Assembly (NCBI GenBank): GCA_900769095.1
Contig: CAAGFH010000116.1
Span: forward strand, 1 to 12,074
Reading direction: 5' to 3'
DNA length: 12,074 nucleotides
Source: Methanobacteriaceae archaeon
GTDB taxonomy: Archaea; Methanobacteriota; Methanobacteria; Methanobacteriales; Methanobacteriaceae
Below are positions 5,815-12,074 of the stretch, piece after piece. The notes under the pieces are model-generated. The model was not told the DNA's origin. It saw only the letters and a program-made list of their open reading frames with translations, and made no database searches. Positions within the stretch are counted from its first letter, which is position 1. Each line of letters opens with the position of its first letter. The translations under genes and the position numbers were made by a program.

Positions 5815-6081
5815 TTAATTAGTTAAATTATTTATTTCCAAAGCCAAATTAATCCATTTAATTGCAGAATTAATTGAAGCTCTAAATGAAGTGGAATCTT
5901 CAGCATCAATATTAATTATGATATTAGACCCATCTAAATCAATTACCATAGATGATCTAAAATCCGGAGCTGTACTAAATTCTAACAAGATAGCATCGTA
6001 AATAATCTTTGCTTGTGCATCATCATCTAGTTCAATAACAATATTACTTTTAACTCCTTCAAGAGGACTTCCATTAATCAT
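5815..6081 (-). CDS. pcc1: KEOPS complex subunit Pcc1
   Basis: Pcc1 is the small dimerising subunit of KEOPS (with Kae1, Bud32 and Cgi121), which attaches the threonylcarbamoyl group to A37 of tRNAs. The 88-residue length fits archaeal Pcc1. The match rests on the beta-beta-beta-alpha pattern: FRSSMVIDLDGSNIIINIDAED at 41-62, then SFRASINSAIKWINLALEI at 65-83, where Arg67 and the Asn-Ser pair correspond to the family's LRAALNS block. Its start overlaps the 3' end of the Brix gene by 8 bp. GAGGT sits 5 nt before the ATG, inside the Brix coding sequence, so the two are probably translationally coupled. Confidence 0.88.
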   Translation of the reverse strand: MINGSPLEGVKSNIVIELDDDAQAKIIYDAILLEFSTAPDFRSSMVIDLDGSNIIINIDAEDSTSFRASINSAIKWINLALEINNLTN

Positions 6082-6559
6082 TTGATACCTCTAAAATCTT
6101 TTTAACATTAATTTTAAAGTTATTAACATCACCAAATTTATTAATGAAATTAATTTTAGCTATTGAATCTTCACTTTTAGAAATCAATAAATAATTCTTC
6201 TCAGCACTATCTACCAATTCCATATCCAAGATATCACTTAAAACATTAAGTTCTTCTACTTGGGAAACTATTTTTAATTCAGAAGGAGCAATATTCATCT
6301 TTTCCTTATGCTCAGATGCTCCAATAATTAATGTTAATAATAAGTCACCACGATTATCGAAAAATGAAATTCTACTAGGATTTCCCTTAATTTCATTAAC
6401 AATAGCTAAATTATACTCATCAACATCTAATGCTTTAAGTAATAATTCACGCATGTTCATTTTACCTCTGTTAACAGAAGTTGAACCTGTTGCATGAGCT
6501 AAATCTTTACAGAATTTCCTAGTCTTTTGAGAAGGTTTTCTAGATGTTGAAATTAACAT
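6074..6559 (-). CDS. Brix-domain (Imp4-like) ribosome biogenesis protein
   Basis: A 161-residue archaeal Brix protein. The N-terminus MLISTSRKPSQKTRKFCKDLA followed by SVNRGKMNMRELL matches the Imp4/Brix family, whose members bind rRNA during ribosome assembly. GNPSRISFFDNRGDLLLTLIIG at about 60-81 is the central beta part. Archaeal members are much shorter than the eukaryotic ones. It lies between rpoP and pcc1 and overlaps pcc1 by 8 bp. The 42-nt gap from rpoP holds a T7 tract (6582-6576), and only a weak TGAT precedes the ATG. Confidence 0.85.
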   Translation of the reverse strand: MLISTSRKPSQKTRKFCKDLAHATGSTSVNRGKMNMRELLLKALDVDEYNLAIVNEIKGNPSRISFFDNRGDLLLTLIIGASEHKEKMNIAPSELKIVSQVEELNVLSDILDMELVDSAEKNYLLISKSEDSIAKINFINKFGDVNNFKINVKKILEVSND

Positions 6560-6601
6560 TTAAATCAAAAATAGTAAAAAAATTTAGTGAAAGCAGATGA
6601 A

Positions 6602-6733
6602 TTATCTTGCTTTAATTATTCTAGTAGTCTCAGGTACATTTTTAAATAAAATCCTATATCTGCATTTAGGACATTTATTTTCTTCGTAACTTTTGTGATC
6701 TACTTCTGCTCCACAGCTCGGACACCTATACAA
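6602..6733 (-). CDS. rpoP: DNA-directed RNA polymerase subunit P (Rpo12)
   Basis: A 43-residue zinc-ribbon subunit of archaeal RNA polymerase (the eukaryotic RPB12 counterpart). The peptide YRCPSCGAEVDHKSYEENKC begins at residue 2; zinc ligands are Cys4, Cys7, Cys21 and Cys24, and the C-terminus RYRILFK...ETTRIIKAR is the polymerase-binding tail. The start is TTG at 6733: the in-frame codon two upstream is the stop of rpl37ae (6737-6739), and GGAGG lies 8 nt before the TTG. No ATG is available, so an ATG-only search would miss this gene. Its start is 3 nt after the rpl37ae stop, implying tight co-translation. Confidence 0.95.
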   Translation of the reverse strand: MYRCPSCGAEVDHKSYEENKCPKCRYRILFKNVPETTRIIKAR

Positions 6734-6736
6734 GGC

Positions 6737-7006
6737 CTATTCCTCCACTTTAATATCCCTAATACTACGTGCTGCAGATTTTGCCATAGGAGTTTGTGGA
6801 ATGTAAGCTCCTCCAGTGAATACTGCACCACATTTTCTGCATTTCCAAATTCCAGCAGCTTGTCTTTTAACGTAAGGTCTAGCACATTTAGGACAAACAT
6901 GATCTTTTTTCATGTTTTCTTCAATAATCTTTACAGATCTTTTAGCTTTTCTTCCGTATCTTGCACCGAACCTTCCTGTAATACCAACTTTTTTAGTTCT
7001 TGCCAT
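6737..7006 (-). CDS. rpl37ae: 50S ribosomal protein L37Ae
   Basis: An 89-residue zinc-binding protein of the large ribosomal subunit, found in archaea and eukaryotes. [20 protein letters not shown] opens the protein; the zinc ligands are Cys38, Cys41, Cys56 and Cys59 (CPKC...CRKC), and [20 protein letters not shown] is the conserved tail. GGAG sits about 9 nt before the ATG. It is the first gene of the cluster, with its own TATA box at 7068-7076. Confidence 0.97.
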   Translation of the reverse strand: MARTKKVGITGRFGARYGRKAKRSVKIIEENMKKDHVCPKCARPYVKRQAAGIWKCRKCGAVFTGGAYIPQTPMAKSAARSIRDIKVEE

Positions 7007-7041
7007 TTAAATTCTCTCCGTTAATAATAAAATTTAATAAA

Positions 7042-7064
7042 ATGTAAATAATTTCAATTTACAT
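7042..7064. promoter_or_regulatory. 8-bp inverted repeat over the rpl37ae start region
   Basis: ATGTAAAT (7042-7049) and ATTTACAT (7057-7064) are perfect inverted copies with a 7-nt gap. They begin 4 bp downstream of the TATA box and cover the expected start site, so a protein bound here would block the whole cluster. A leader hairpin is less likely because only part would be transcribed. Confidence 0.4.
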
Positions 7065-7067
7065 CGA

Positions 7068-7076
7068 TTATATAAA
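7068..7076 (-). promoter_or_regulatory. TATA box of the rpl37ae-rpoP cluster
   Basis: TTTATATAA on the minus strand. A start near 7047 gives a leader of about 40 nt containing GGAGAG. A second TATA-like CCTTTAAATATT at about 7117-7129 could add an upstream promoter. Confidence 0.55.
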
Positions 7077-7153
7077 ATAATCCTAAAATTATCTAATATG
7101 ATAATATTATACTAACTAATATTTAAAGGTTTGCTTAAAATTAGTCATTTTAA

Positions 7154-7160
7154 GAAAAAA
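7154..7160 (-). terminator. Poly-T terminator downstream of guaB
   Basis: TTGTTTTTTC on the minus strand, after the interleaved inverted repeats at 7174-7248. An earlier T6 (7250-7245) lies only about 18 nt past the guaB stop, so the end of the mfnB-guaB transcript may be staggered. Confidence 0.4.
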
Positions 7161-7173
7161 CAACATTTTCCCA

Positions 7174-7248
7174 AGGAAATATAAAAATTTTGATGAGAAA
7201 AAACTATTTCCTATAAATCTTTTATGTCATATGCTTATCTCATCAAAA
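7174..7248. other. Two interleaved inverted repeats (pseudoknot topology) beyond guaB
   Basis: Pair A is AGGAAATA (7174-7181) with TATTTCCT (7205-7212), 8 bp. Pair B is TTTTGATGAGA (7188-7198) with TCTCATCAAAA (7238-7248), 11 bp. The order A-B-A'-B' is that of an H-type pseudoknot in RNA from either strand. GGAAA (7175-7179) can instead fold with TTTCC at 7167-7171, so a switch between two folds is possible. It may be a guaB 3' UTR structure, a small RNA, or two protein sites. Confidence 0.4.
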
Positions 7249-7267
7249 AATATTAAATTAAATCCAA

Positions 7268-8752
7268 CTAGTCAAGAGTCGGATAATTAGGACTTTCATT
7301 AGTGATTAACAAATCATGAGGGTGGGATTCTTTAATACCACTGCTTGTAATTCTAACAAAGTTAGCTTTTTCTTGCATAGCAGCAATATCTTTAGCACCA
7401 CAGTAACCCATAGATGATTTTAATCCACCAACTAATTGGAATAAAATTTCCGCAACAGTTCCTTTGTAAGGTACAGCACCTTCAATTCCTTCAGGAACGT
7501 ATTTAGTGTGGTTCATTTTACTTTTTTGACCTTGGAAGTATCTGTCTGCTCCACCGTCGTATTCACTGGTCATTGCACCCATTGAACCCATTCCACGGTA
7601 TTTTTTATATTGTTTACCGTTCATAACAACGATATCACCAGGAGCTTCAAGGGAAGCAGCAAGTAAGTTACCAAGCATTACTGCATCTGCACCAGCACCA
7701 ATAGCTTTAGCTACATCACCAGAGTATCTAATACCACCGTCAGCAATAACTGGAACACCAGTACCTTCAGCAGCATCTGCAACATCAGAAATAGCTGTTA
7801 ATTGTGGTACACCTACACCAGCAACAATACGAGTAGTACACATTGAACCTGGACCAATACCAACTTTTAATGCGTCAACTCCCATTGAGATTAAATCTTC
7901 TGCAGCTTCAGCAGTAGCAATGTTACCTACACATAATTCTGCGTCAATATTATCTTTAATAGTTTCAGTGAATTTAACAACATTCATGTTGTGTGCGTGA
8001 GCACAGTCAATAGAAATAATGTCTGCTCCAGCTTGGTCAAGTGCCATTGCTCTGTCTAAATCAAATGGTCCACAAGCAGCAGCAACTAAGAAGTTACCGT
8101 CTTTGTCACGAGCAGCATTTGGGTATTGAGCTTGATTTAAAATATCTTTAATAGTGAGAATTCCAACTAATTTACCATCACGAACAACAGGAAGTCTTTC
8201 AACTTTGTTTTCATAAGCAATGTTTAATGCTTCCTCAGCTGAAACTCCTTCATCGACGGTTACAACATCAGAAGTCATAATATCTTTAACAGATTTATTT
8301 GGTTCTGATTTTAAGATTGGTCTGATATCTCTTTTGGAGATAATACCAATGATTTCATCACCATCAACAACAGGAAGACCACTAATTAACTCATCTTGCA
8401 TTTTAATTTGTACTTCAGCAACAGTAGAGTCCGGATTAATGGTTACAACATCACGAATAGTTAAATCTTCAGCGTTTTTAACTTTTCTAACTTCTTCAAC
8501 TTGTCTTTCTTGAGTGATGTTTCTGTGAATTACACCCACTCCACCTTCTTGTGCCATTGCAATTGCAAGATCTGCTTCAGTTACAGTATCCATTGCAGCA
8601 CTTAAAACTGGAATGTTTAATTTAATTCCTTTTCCTAATTCAATTGTTGTATCAATGTTTTTTGGTTCAACATAACTTGCATTAGGAGTTAAAAGAAAAT
8701 CATCAAATGTATAAGACATTCTTGCTTCTTGAACTTTTTTAGAAAATGACAT
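7268..8752 (-). CDS. guaB: Inosine-5'-monophosphate dehydrogenase
   Basis: GuaB oxidises IMP to XMP with NAD+, the committed step to GMP. It is 494 residues from the ATG at 8752. The barrel starts with [13 protein letters not shown]; a CBS pair is inserted at about 95-205 ([18 protein letters not shown] and [19 protein letters not shown]), probably the nucleotide-sensing Bateman domain. The catalytic loop [11 protein letters not shown] carries Cys305, the residue number usual for the enzyme; DGGIRYSGD, the flap [12 protein letters not shown], and Arg404-Tyr405 in ADRYFQ follow. A GTG at 8761 is in frame but forms part of the AGGTG ribosome site, which lies 6 nt before the 8752 ATG, so 8752 is preferred. 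It follows mfnB by 13 nt and has no promoter of its own. Confidence 0.98.
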   Translation of the reverse strand: MSFSKKVQEARMSYTFDDFLLTPNASYVEPKNIDTTIELGKGIKLNIPVLSAAMDTVTEADLAIAMAQEGGVGVIHRNITQERQVEEVRKVKNAEDLTIRDVVTINPDSTVAEVQIKMQDELISGLPVVDGDEIIGIISKRDIRPILKSEPNKSVKDIMTSDVVTVDEGVSAEEALNIAYENKVERLPVVRDGKLVGILTIKDILNQAQYPNAARDKDGNFLVAAACGPFDLDRAMALDQAGADIISIDCAHAHNMNVVKFTETIKDNIDAELCVGNIATAEAAEDLISMGVDALKVGIGPGSMCTTRIVAGVGVPQLTAISDVADAAEGTGVPVIADGGIRYSGDVAKAIGAGADAVMLGNLLAASLEAPGDIVVMNGKQYKKYRGMGSMGAMTSEYDGGADRYFQGQKSKMNHTKYVPEGIEGAVPYKGTVAEILFQLVGGLKSSMGYCGAKDIAAMQEKANFVRITSSGIKESHPHDLLITNESPNYPTLD

Positions 8753-8765
8753 GAGTAACACCTAT

Positions 8766-9479
8766 TTAAAATGAATTACATAATTCTTTGAGTTCAGCTA
8801 CTGCAGTATGATGTATTTTACCGGTGTTTCTGTCACCGCCAACACATGCAGCTCCTCTAATACCAACAACATCACAGCCAATATCGTGTAATGGTTTTAA
8901 TTGGTCTTTTTTAACAGAACCTGCAAGTGCAGTTAATAAACCATAGTCGTGAGCTTCTTCAACAAATTCTTTTAATTGATCTAAATCTAAGTAATCAAAT
9001 AAAGTATGACCATCTTTAACAGCAGTATCTAACATTGCAAGGTCGCATCCTGCATCTCTTGCGATTTTAGGGATTTCCATTGGTCCTACTGCACCTACAC
9101 GGTGAGCATCAGCATATCCTGCTGCTACAATAATAGTTTCTTCACTGATTTCTTTTACAGTTTTTACAACGTTTTCCATGACTTCAACAGCTTCATCATG
9201 GGTTTTTGTTCCGTACAATCCAACTTTAATATAATCTGCTCCAGAAACATGAGCACCCATTGCTGCAAGAGAAACAGTACCTGGTTTGTAAGGTACATCA
9301 CCTAAAGTTGCACTTACAAGTTTATCTTCAGGGGTTAATTCTCTAATTTCCTTAATTACCCAAGGAAAGTTTGCACCTAAAGAACCTTCTTTAGGATTTT
9401 TTACATCAACAATGTCTGCTCCACCTTTAATAGATTCAAGAGCTTCTTCACGATTTATAGGACTAATTAATAGAAGCAT
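8766..9479 (-). CDS. mfnB: (5-formylfuran-3-yl)methyl phosphate synthase (methanofuran biosynthesis)
   Basis: MfnB condenses two glyceraldehyde-3-phosphate molecules to the furan phosphate that becomes the core of methanofuran, the first C1 carrier of CO2 reduction in methanogens. The 237-residue TIM barrel (DUF556) shows the known active-site residues at the positions of the Methanocaldococcus enzyme: Asp25 and Lys27 in [12 protein letters not shown], Lys85 in YIKVGLYG, and Asp151 and Lys155 in [26 protein letters not shown] near the C-terminus is the phosphate-binding part. GGAGG lies 6-7 nt before the ATG. It is the first gene of a two-gene unit with guaB. Confidence 0.95.
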   Translation of the reverse strand: MLLLISPINREEALESIKGGADIVDVKNPKEGSLGANFPWVIKEIRELTPEDKLVSATLGDVPYKPGTVSLAAMGAHVSGADYIKVGLYGTKTHDEAVEVMENVVKTVKEISEETIIVAAGYADAHRVGAVGPMEIPKIARDAGCDLAMLDTAVKDGHTLFDYLDLDQLKEFVEEAHDYGLLTALAGSVKKDQLKPLHDIGCDVVGIRGAACVGGDRNTGKIHHTAVAELKELCNSF

Positions 9480-9528
9480 ATATTTCCTCCAATATTATAT
9501 TATAATATACTAATTTTAGTTTCTTATT

Positions 9529-9540
9529 ACATATAATATT
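9529..9540 (-). promoter_or_regulatory. Possible promoter of mfnB-guaB
   Basis: AATATTATATGT on the minus strand, about 50-60 nt before the mfnB ATG, is a TATA-like match with room for a start near 9508 and a short leader carrying GGAGG. Other AT-rich stretches between 9489 and 9510 are too close to the SD to serve unless the leader is very short. Confidence 0.35.
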
Positions 9541-9553
9541 ATTGTTTTTTAAG

Positions 9554-9571
9554 AAAAAATAGTGAAAAAAA
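9554..9571 (-). terminator. Poly-T terminator after the LutB-like gene
   Basis: Two T tracts on the minus strand, seven T (9571-9565) and six T (9559-9554), begin 14 nt past the stop codon. They close the transcription unit that runs in from the right edge of the window. Confidence 0.5.
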
Positions 9572-9585
9572 GAGTGTTTTAAAAA

Positions 9586-10782
9586 TTAATATGGTGAATT
9601 TTTATTGGAAACATTATTTTTGATTATTCCATGAGCTTTAGGATAAAAACCAACATCAGCAGATAATCTTCTCATATTTTCAATAATTTCATTGGTTGGT
9701 ATTGAAACAGGACAGTTTAGAGTACATAATCCACATAAAGTACACATATATAATCCTGAATTAAAGCAAGTCTCATCATCTTCAATGAATTTGGACATTG
9801 CAACTCCACGACCACCTAAATAATTATTAAAACCAAATTCGTTTCCAACAGCATTATATACTGGACAGTGAACAACACAGTTTCCACATCCAATACAGTA
9901 CAAGCATTCTTCTGGTGCTTCACTTCTTCCATTGTCAAGAAGAATAACTACTACTTTTTCAGCGCCATACATGTTTTTTAAGAGTTTTTTCTCAATATCT
10001 GCTGTTTTTGAAGGTCCAGAAATTACATTCATATAAGATGTTACATAGTTTCCTGTTGCAAAAATTGTTTCAAGTTTTACAACAGATATTGCATCTTCCA
10101 ATGTAGGTACAATTTTATCAATTCCTGCTACGATTATATGCAAGTCTTTTAGTGAAACTAGTGAAATATTACCTTCATTATGCACCATTACAAGAGATCC
10201 TTCTTCAGATGCTATAGCATTAGCTCCACTTATACCTACGTTAGCATTTTTTAGACGATTTAAAACATCTTCCCTTACTGTTTCCATGATTTCTCTTGGA
10301 ACAGGATTTACATTAGTATCAAGAGAATTGTTTACAATTTCAGTAATATTATCAACATTTAAATGTGAAGCAGGTCCTGTCGGGTGAACAGGTTTATTAT
10401 CTGTTTTTTTAAGTTGTAGAATTCTATCTCCAAGGTCTGTTTCTACAACATCAATATTAGAAAAATGTTCTTTAAAGTTAATTTCACCTAATGTATTGGA
10501 TTTTGCTTTTGCTATTGTGCTGCAGTTATATTCACTAAGCAAATCTTCAATAATAGCTATTGCATCTTTTGAGGTTTTTGCAAACTCAAAATCAATCCCA
10601 TTTCTTTTAAATGATTCTAAAAGCTCGTTTTTTAACTCTTCATTATGTTCAATGGAATATTTTTTGATTTCATGACATCTTGATATTAACCTTTTAGTGG
10701 AAGGTGATTGTTTAAGAGCATCAGATCTGTTTTTAACAGTATTAAATGAATTTCTCATTGTTTCAAGTTCACTGGGTTTCAT
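9586..10782 (-). CDS. LutB-like LUD-domain protein with two [4Fe-4S] clusters
   Basis: A cytoplasmic iron-sulfur oxidoreductase subunit of 398 residues from the ATG at 10782. The N-terminal two thirds match the LUD/LutB domain (SNTLGEINFKEHF near 95, GISGANAIASEEGSLVMVHNEGN at about 183-205, HIIVAGIDKIVPTLEDA). The C-terminus holds two ferredoxin-type motifs: Cys296, 299, 302 and 306 in CIGCGNCVVHCP, with an extra Cys293, and Cys347, 350, 353 and 357 in CTLCGLCTLNCP. In bacteria LutABC oxidises L-lactate; here no LutC or lactate/glycolate dehydrogenase is seen, so the substrate is unknown. GGTGAT at 10792-10787 is 4 nt before the ATG and inside the end of the upstream gene (14-bp overlap), indicating coupling. 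In-frame ATGs at 10794 and 10788 overlap that SD and are less likely. Confidence 0.85.
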   Translation of the reverse strand: MKPSELETMRNSFNTVKNRSDALKQSPSTKRLISRCHEIKKYSIEHNEELKNELLESFKRNGIDFEFAKTSKDAIAIIEDLLSEYNCSTIAKAKSNTLGEINFKEHFSNIDVVETDLGDRILQLKKTDNKPVHPTGPASHLNVDNITEIVNNSLDTNVNPVPREIMETVREDVLNRLKNANVGISGANAIASEEGSLVMVHNEGNISLVSLKDLHIIVAGIDKIVPTLEDAISVVKLETIFATGNYVTSYMNVISGPSKTADIEKKLLKNMYGAEKVVVILLDNGRSEAPEECLYCIGCGNCVVHCPVYNAVGNEFGFNNYLGGRGVAMSKFIEDDETCFNSGLYMCTLCGLCTLNCPVSIPTNEIIENMRRLSADVGFYPKAHGIIKNNVSNKNSPY

Positions 10783-11440
10783 CCACATCACCATATTCTA
10801 CTAAAAATTCAGTTAAATCTACAACATCAATTTCGTCATTTTCCAAGTTAAGTTTACAAAAAGGACAAGATGTGATTAATAGCTCACAGCCTGTTTCTTT
10901 TGCCTGTGTGATTCTTGAGTTAGCCATCTGGTTTGCAATTTCAGGATATGCAGATTTTACTCCTCCCCCTGCACCGCAACACAAACTATTTTCACGAATG
11001 TTTTGCATCTCAACAATATCTCCAACAGCACTGATTACACTTCTTGGCTCATCAAAGACATTTTTGTGACGTCCCAAGTGACAGGAATCATGATAAGTAA
11101 CTTTTAAGTCCTTTTTTGATAATTTTAATTTATTTTCACTGATTAATTGACTTAAAAGTTGGGAAATATGAATTACGTCAAGTCCTTCATAGTCTTCGGT
11201 TAATGTTTTATAACAGCCTGCACAGGAAGTGATGATAGTTTCTCCTTTTAGAATTTCAGTATTTTTTTCAATCTGCTCTTTAGCTTCTTTTAAAAAACCA
11301 GTTCTAAGAAGTACAGATCCACAGCATTTCTCCTCATCCAAAACGTGATAATCAACACCAGCTAATTTTAATAATTTTTCGGTTGCATCCTGAATGCTGG
11401 TTAGCTTTTCTCGTGCAGTACATCCTCTAAAGTATAACAT
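10769..11440 (-). CDS. CCG-domain Fe-S protein (LutA/HdrB-like)
   Basis: A 223-residue protein of two cysteine-rich (CCG) domains as in LutA, GlpC and the HdrB subunit of heterodisulfide reductase. Domain 1 has Cys7 (RGCTARE), Cys39-Cys40 (EKCCGSVLLRTG) and Cys73/Cys76 (TSCAGCYKTL). Domain 2 has Cys120 (DSCHLGRH), Cys154-Cys155 (LCCGAGGGVKSAYPEIA) and Cys192/Cys195 (TSCPFCKLNL). Both domains are complete, so two Fe-S sites, possibly of the noncubane type seen in HdrB, are expected. With the LutB-like partner it probably passes electrons between an unseen dehydrogenase and a carrier. GAGG is 7 nt before the ATG, and the start overlaps the upstream stop by one base (TAATG). Confidence 0.85.
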   Translation of the reverse strand: MLYFRGCTAREKLTSIQDATEKLLKLAGVDYHVLDEEKCCGSVLLRTGFLKEAKEQIEKNTEILKGETIITSCAGCYKTLTEDYEGLDVIHISQLLSQLISENKLKLSKKDLKVTYHDSCHLGRHKNVFDEPRSVISAVGDIVEMQNIRENSLCCGAGGGVKSAYPEIANQMANSRITQAKETGCELLITSCPFCKLNLENDEIDVVDLTEFLVEYGDVDETQ

Positions 11441-11790
11441 TATTCTTCCTCTTTGTCTTTAAGAGATATTTCGTTGTTTAGAGCTATTTCCTTAACAACT
11501 TTATTTAAATTATCTTCCAAATCATCAATTTTAGAATACAATTTGAATATAGTATATACTAATACTGCAAAAACAACAATGATGATAAAGTCTAAACCAC
11601 GTGTTATACCAAATAGTTTTGCAAATGAAGTACTGAAATGTGGGAAAATTGCAAATAAACTAATAACAATCCATAATAAAGACCATAATGAAACTAAAAA
11701 TAATGAAGTTTTCCCCTTTAAATATCTAAGTAAAAACCAGATAATTGCAATAACAGATATTAATGGGAATAAAATTGAATAAACTAACAT
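11440..11790 (-). CDS. DUF2304 small membrane protein
   Basis: A 116-residue protein with three hydrophobic segments, about 4-22, 29-49 and 66-84, and a charged, probably coiled-coil tail (SKIDDLEDNLNKVVKEIALNNEISLKDKEEE). Length, topology and position next to a GT2 glycosyltransferase match the DUF2304 family, often found with dolichol-phosphate-sugar type transferases. A helper role in membrane anchoring or lipid-linked sugar transfer is inferred from that association. AGGTGAT lies 4 nt before the ATG, in the 8-nt gap after the transferase gene, and its stop overlaps the start of the CCG-domain gene. Confidence 0.75.
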   Translation of the reverse strand: MLVYSILFPLISVIAIIWFLLRYLKGKTSLFLVSLWSLLWIVISLFAIFPHFSTSFAKLFGITRGLDFIIIVVFAVLVYTIFKLYSKIDDLEDNLNKVVKEIALNNEISLKDKEEE

Positions 11791-11798
11791 TTAATCAC

Positions 11799-12074
11799 CT
11801 AAAATTGATGTTTAATCATTTGAATTAATATTTTTAAAGCAACAAATACGTTTGTTCCTTTAGCCTGAGTTTCAGGAGTGTAAATTGTTTTTATTTTAAC
11901 TTCTTCAAATGGGATTTTATTATCATTGACTTCACGAATGAATTCTGAAGAAATAAGGTATCCTCTAGCATTAATATTTATTTTTCTTAAAGCATCAATG
12001 GTAATAGCTCTAAAACCGGTTTGAGAATCACTTACGTTGACTTTGTAAAATATTCTTGTAAGAAGATTCATTAC
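11799..12074 (-). CDS. GT2-family glycosyltransferase, C-terminal part (5' end outside window)
   Basis: The last 91 residues of a glycosyltransferase of the dolichol-phosphate mannose synthase type. The reading frame continues past the window edge; the ATG at 12071 is an internal Met, not the start. The C-terminal hallmark VSDSQTGFRAITIDALRKI, then YLISSEFIREVNDNKIPFEEVKIKTIY, is typical of these enzymes, where the TGFRA segment follows the catalytic domain. The nucleotide-sugar binding and DxD parts are outside the window, so donor and acceptor are unknown. Probable role: sugar transfer to a polyprenyl phosphate lipid for S-layer or envelope glycans. Confidence 0.85.
   Translation of the reverse strand, partial: VMNLLTRIFYKVNVSDSQTGFRAITIDALRKININARGYLISSEFIREVNDNKIPFEEVKIKTIYTPETQAKGTNVFVALKILIQMIKHQF

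Noticed and set aside
6700..6900. 66-codon minus-strand ORF overlapping rpl37ae and rpoP
   Set aside because: Out of frame with two strongly conserved genes that fully explain the sequence.
8220..8513. 97-codon plus-strand ORF within guaB
   Set aside because: Ser/Thr/Ile-rich translation of the complement of a highly conserved gene; a shadow ORF.
8753..8761. GTG start for guaB adding three residues
   Set aside because: The GTG is part of the AGGTG ribosome site that is correctly spaced for the ATG at 8752; with that ATG the catalytic Cys is residue 305, as usual.
12069..12071. ATG at the right edge as a gene start
   Set aside because: The frame continues upstream (GTA codon at the edge) and the product is only the C-terminal part of a GT2 enzyme.

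Overview
The window looks like an AT-rich euryarchaeal chromosome, most likely a Methanobrevibacter-type member of the Methanobacteriales. Archaeal genes present include RNA polymerase subunit P, ribosomal protein L37Ae, prefoldin beta, the KEOPS subunit Pcc1 and an archaeal Brix protein. The methanofuran gene mfnB points to a methanogen or methanofuran user. Many genes are preceded by GGTGAT-type Shine-Dalgarno (SD) sites, several promoters have TTTATATA-like TATA boxes, and poly-T tracts follow the transcription units. The genus is inferred from gene content and composition, not from a marker search. Every gene is on the minus strand except one small membrane-protein gene at 3713-3892.

Layout, left to right (transcription runs right to left). 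1-1021: N-terminal 340 residues of a large DUF4011-type superfamily 1 helicase, cut by the window edge. 1131-3443: PLP (vitamin B6) synthase operon pdxS - PfkB-family kinase - pdxT. 3444-3712: divergent promoter region with two copies of an ATAAC-N4-GTTAT element. 3713-3892: two-TM small protein on the plus strand, overlapping tail-to-tail with a HisA/HisF-related TIM-barrel gene (3884-4573). 4574-5118: a 545-bp region without a convincing gene, holding the HisA-like promoter, a leader hairpin, poly-T tracts and a doubtful small ORF.

5119-7006: archaeal information-processing cluster rpl37ae - rpoP - Brix/Imp4-like - pcc1 - pfdB - DUF3194. It combines ribosome, RNA polymerase, ribosome assembly, tRNA t6A modification and chaperone functions. 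rpoP starts with TTG and is only 43 codons long. 7007-7267: spacer with the rpl37ae promoter, an 8-bp inverted repeat at its expected start site, and two interleaved inverted repeats with pseudoknot topology beyond guaB.

7268-9479: mfnB-guaB operon, joining methanofuran synthesis to IMP dehydrogenase. 9586-12074: a tight run of a GT2 glycosyltransferase (partial), a DUF2304 membrane protein, a CCG-domain Fe-S protein (LutA/HdrB-like) and a LUD-domain plus 2x[4Fe-4S] protein (LutB-like). This combines envelope glycosylation genes with an orphan redox pair.

No rRNA, tRNA, CRISPR array, insertion sequence or prophage gene was seen. The more unusual signals are small: a terminator-like hairpin around the pdxS stop codon, recurring T7 tracts at operon junctions whose next gene lacks a good SD site, the paired operator-like elements, and the pseudoknot-like repeats beside guaB.
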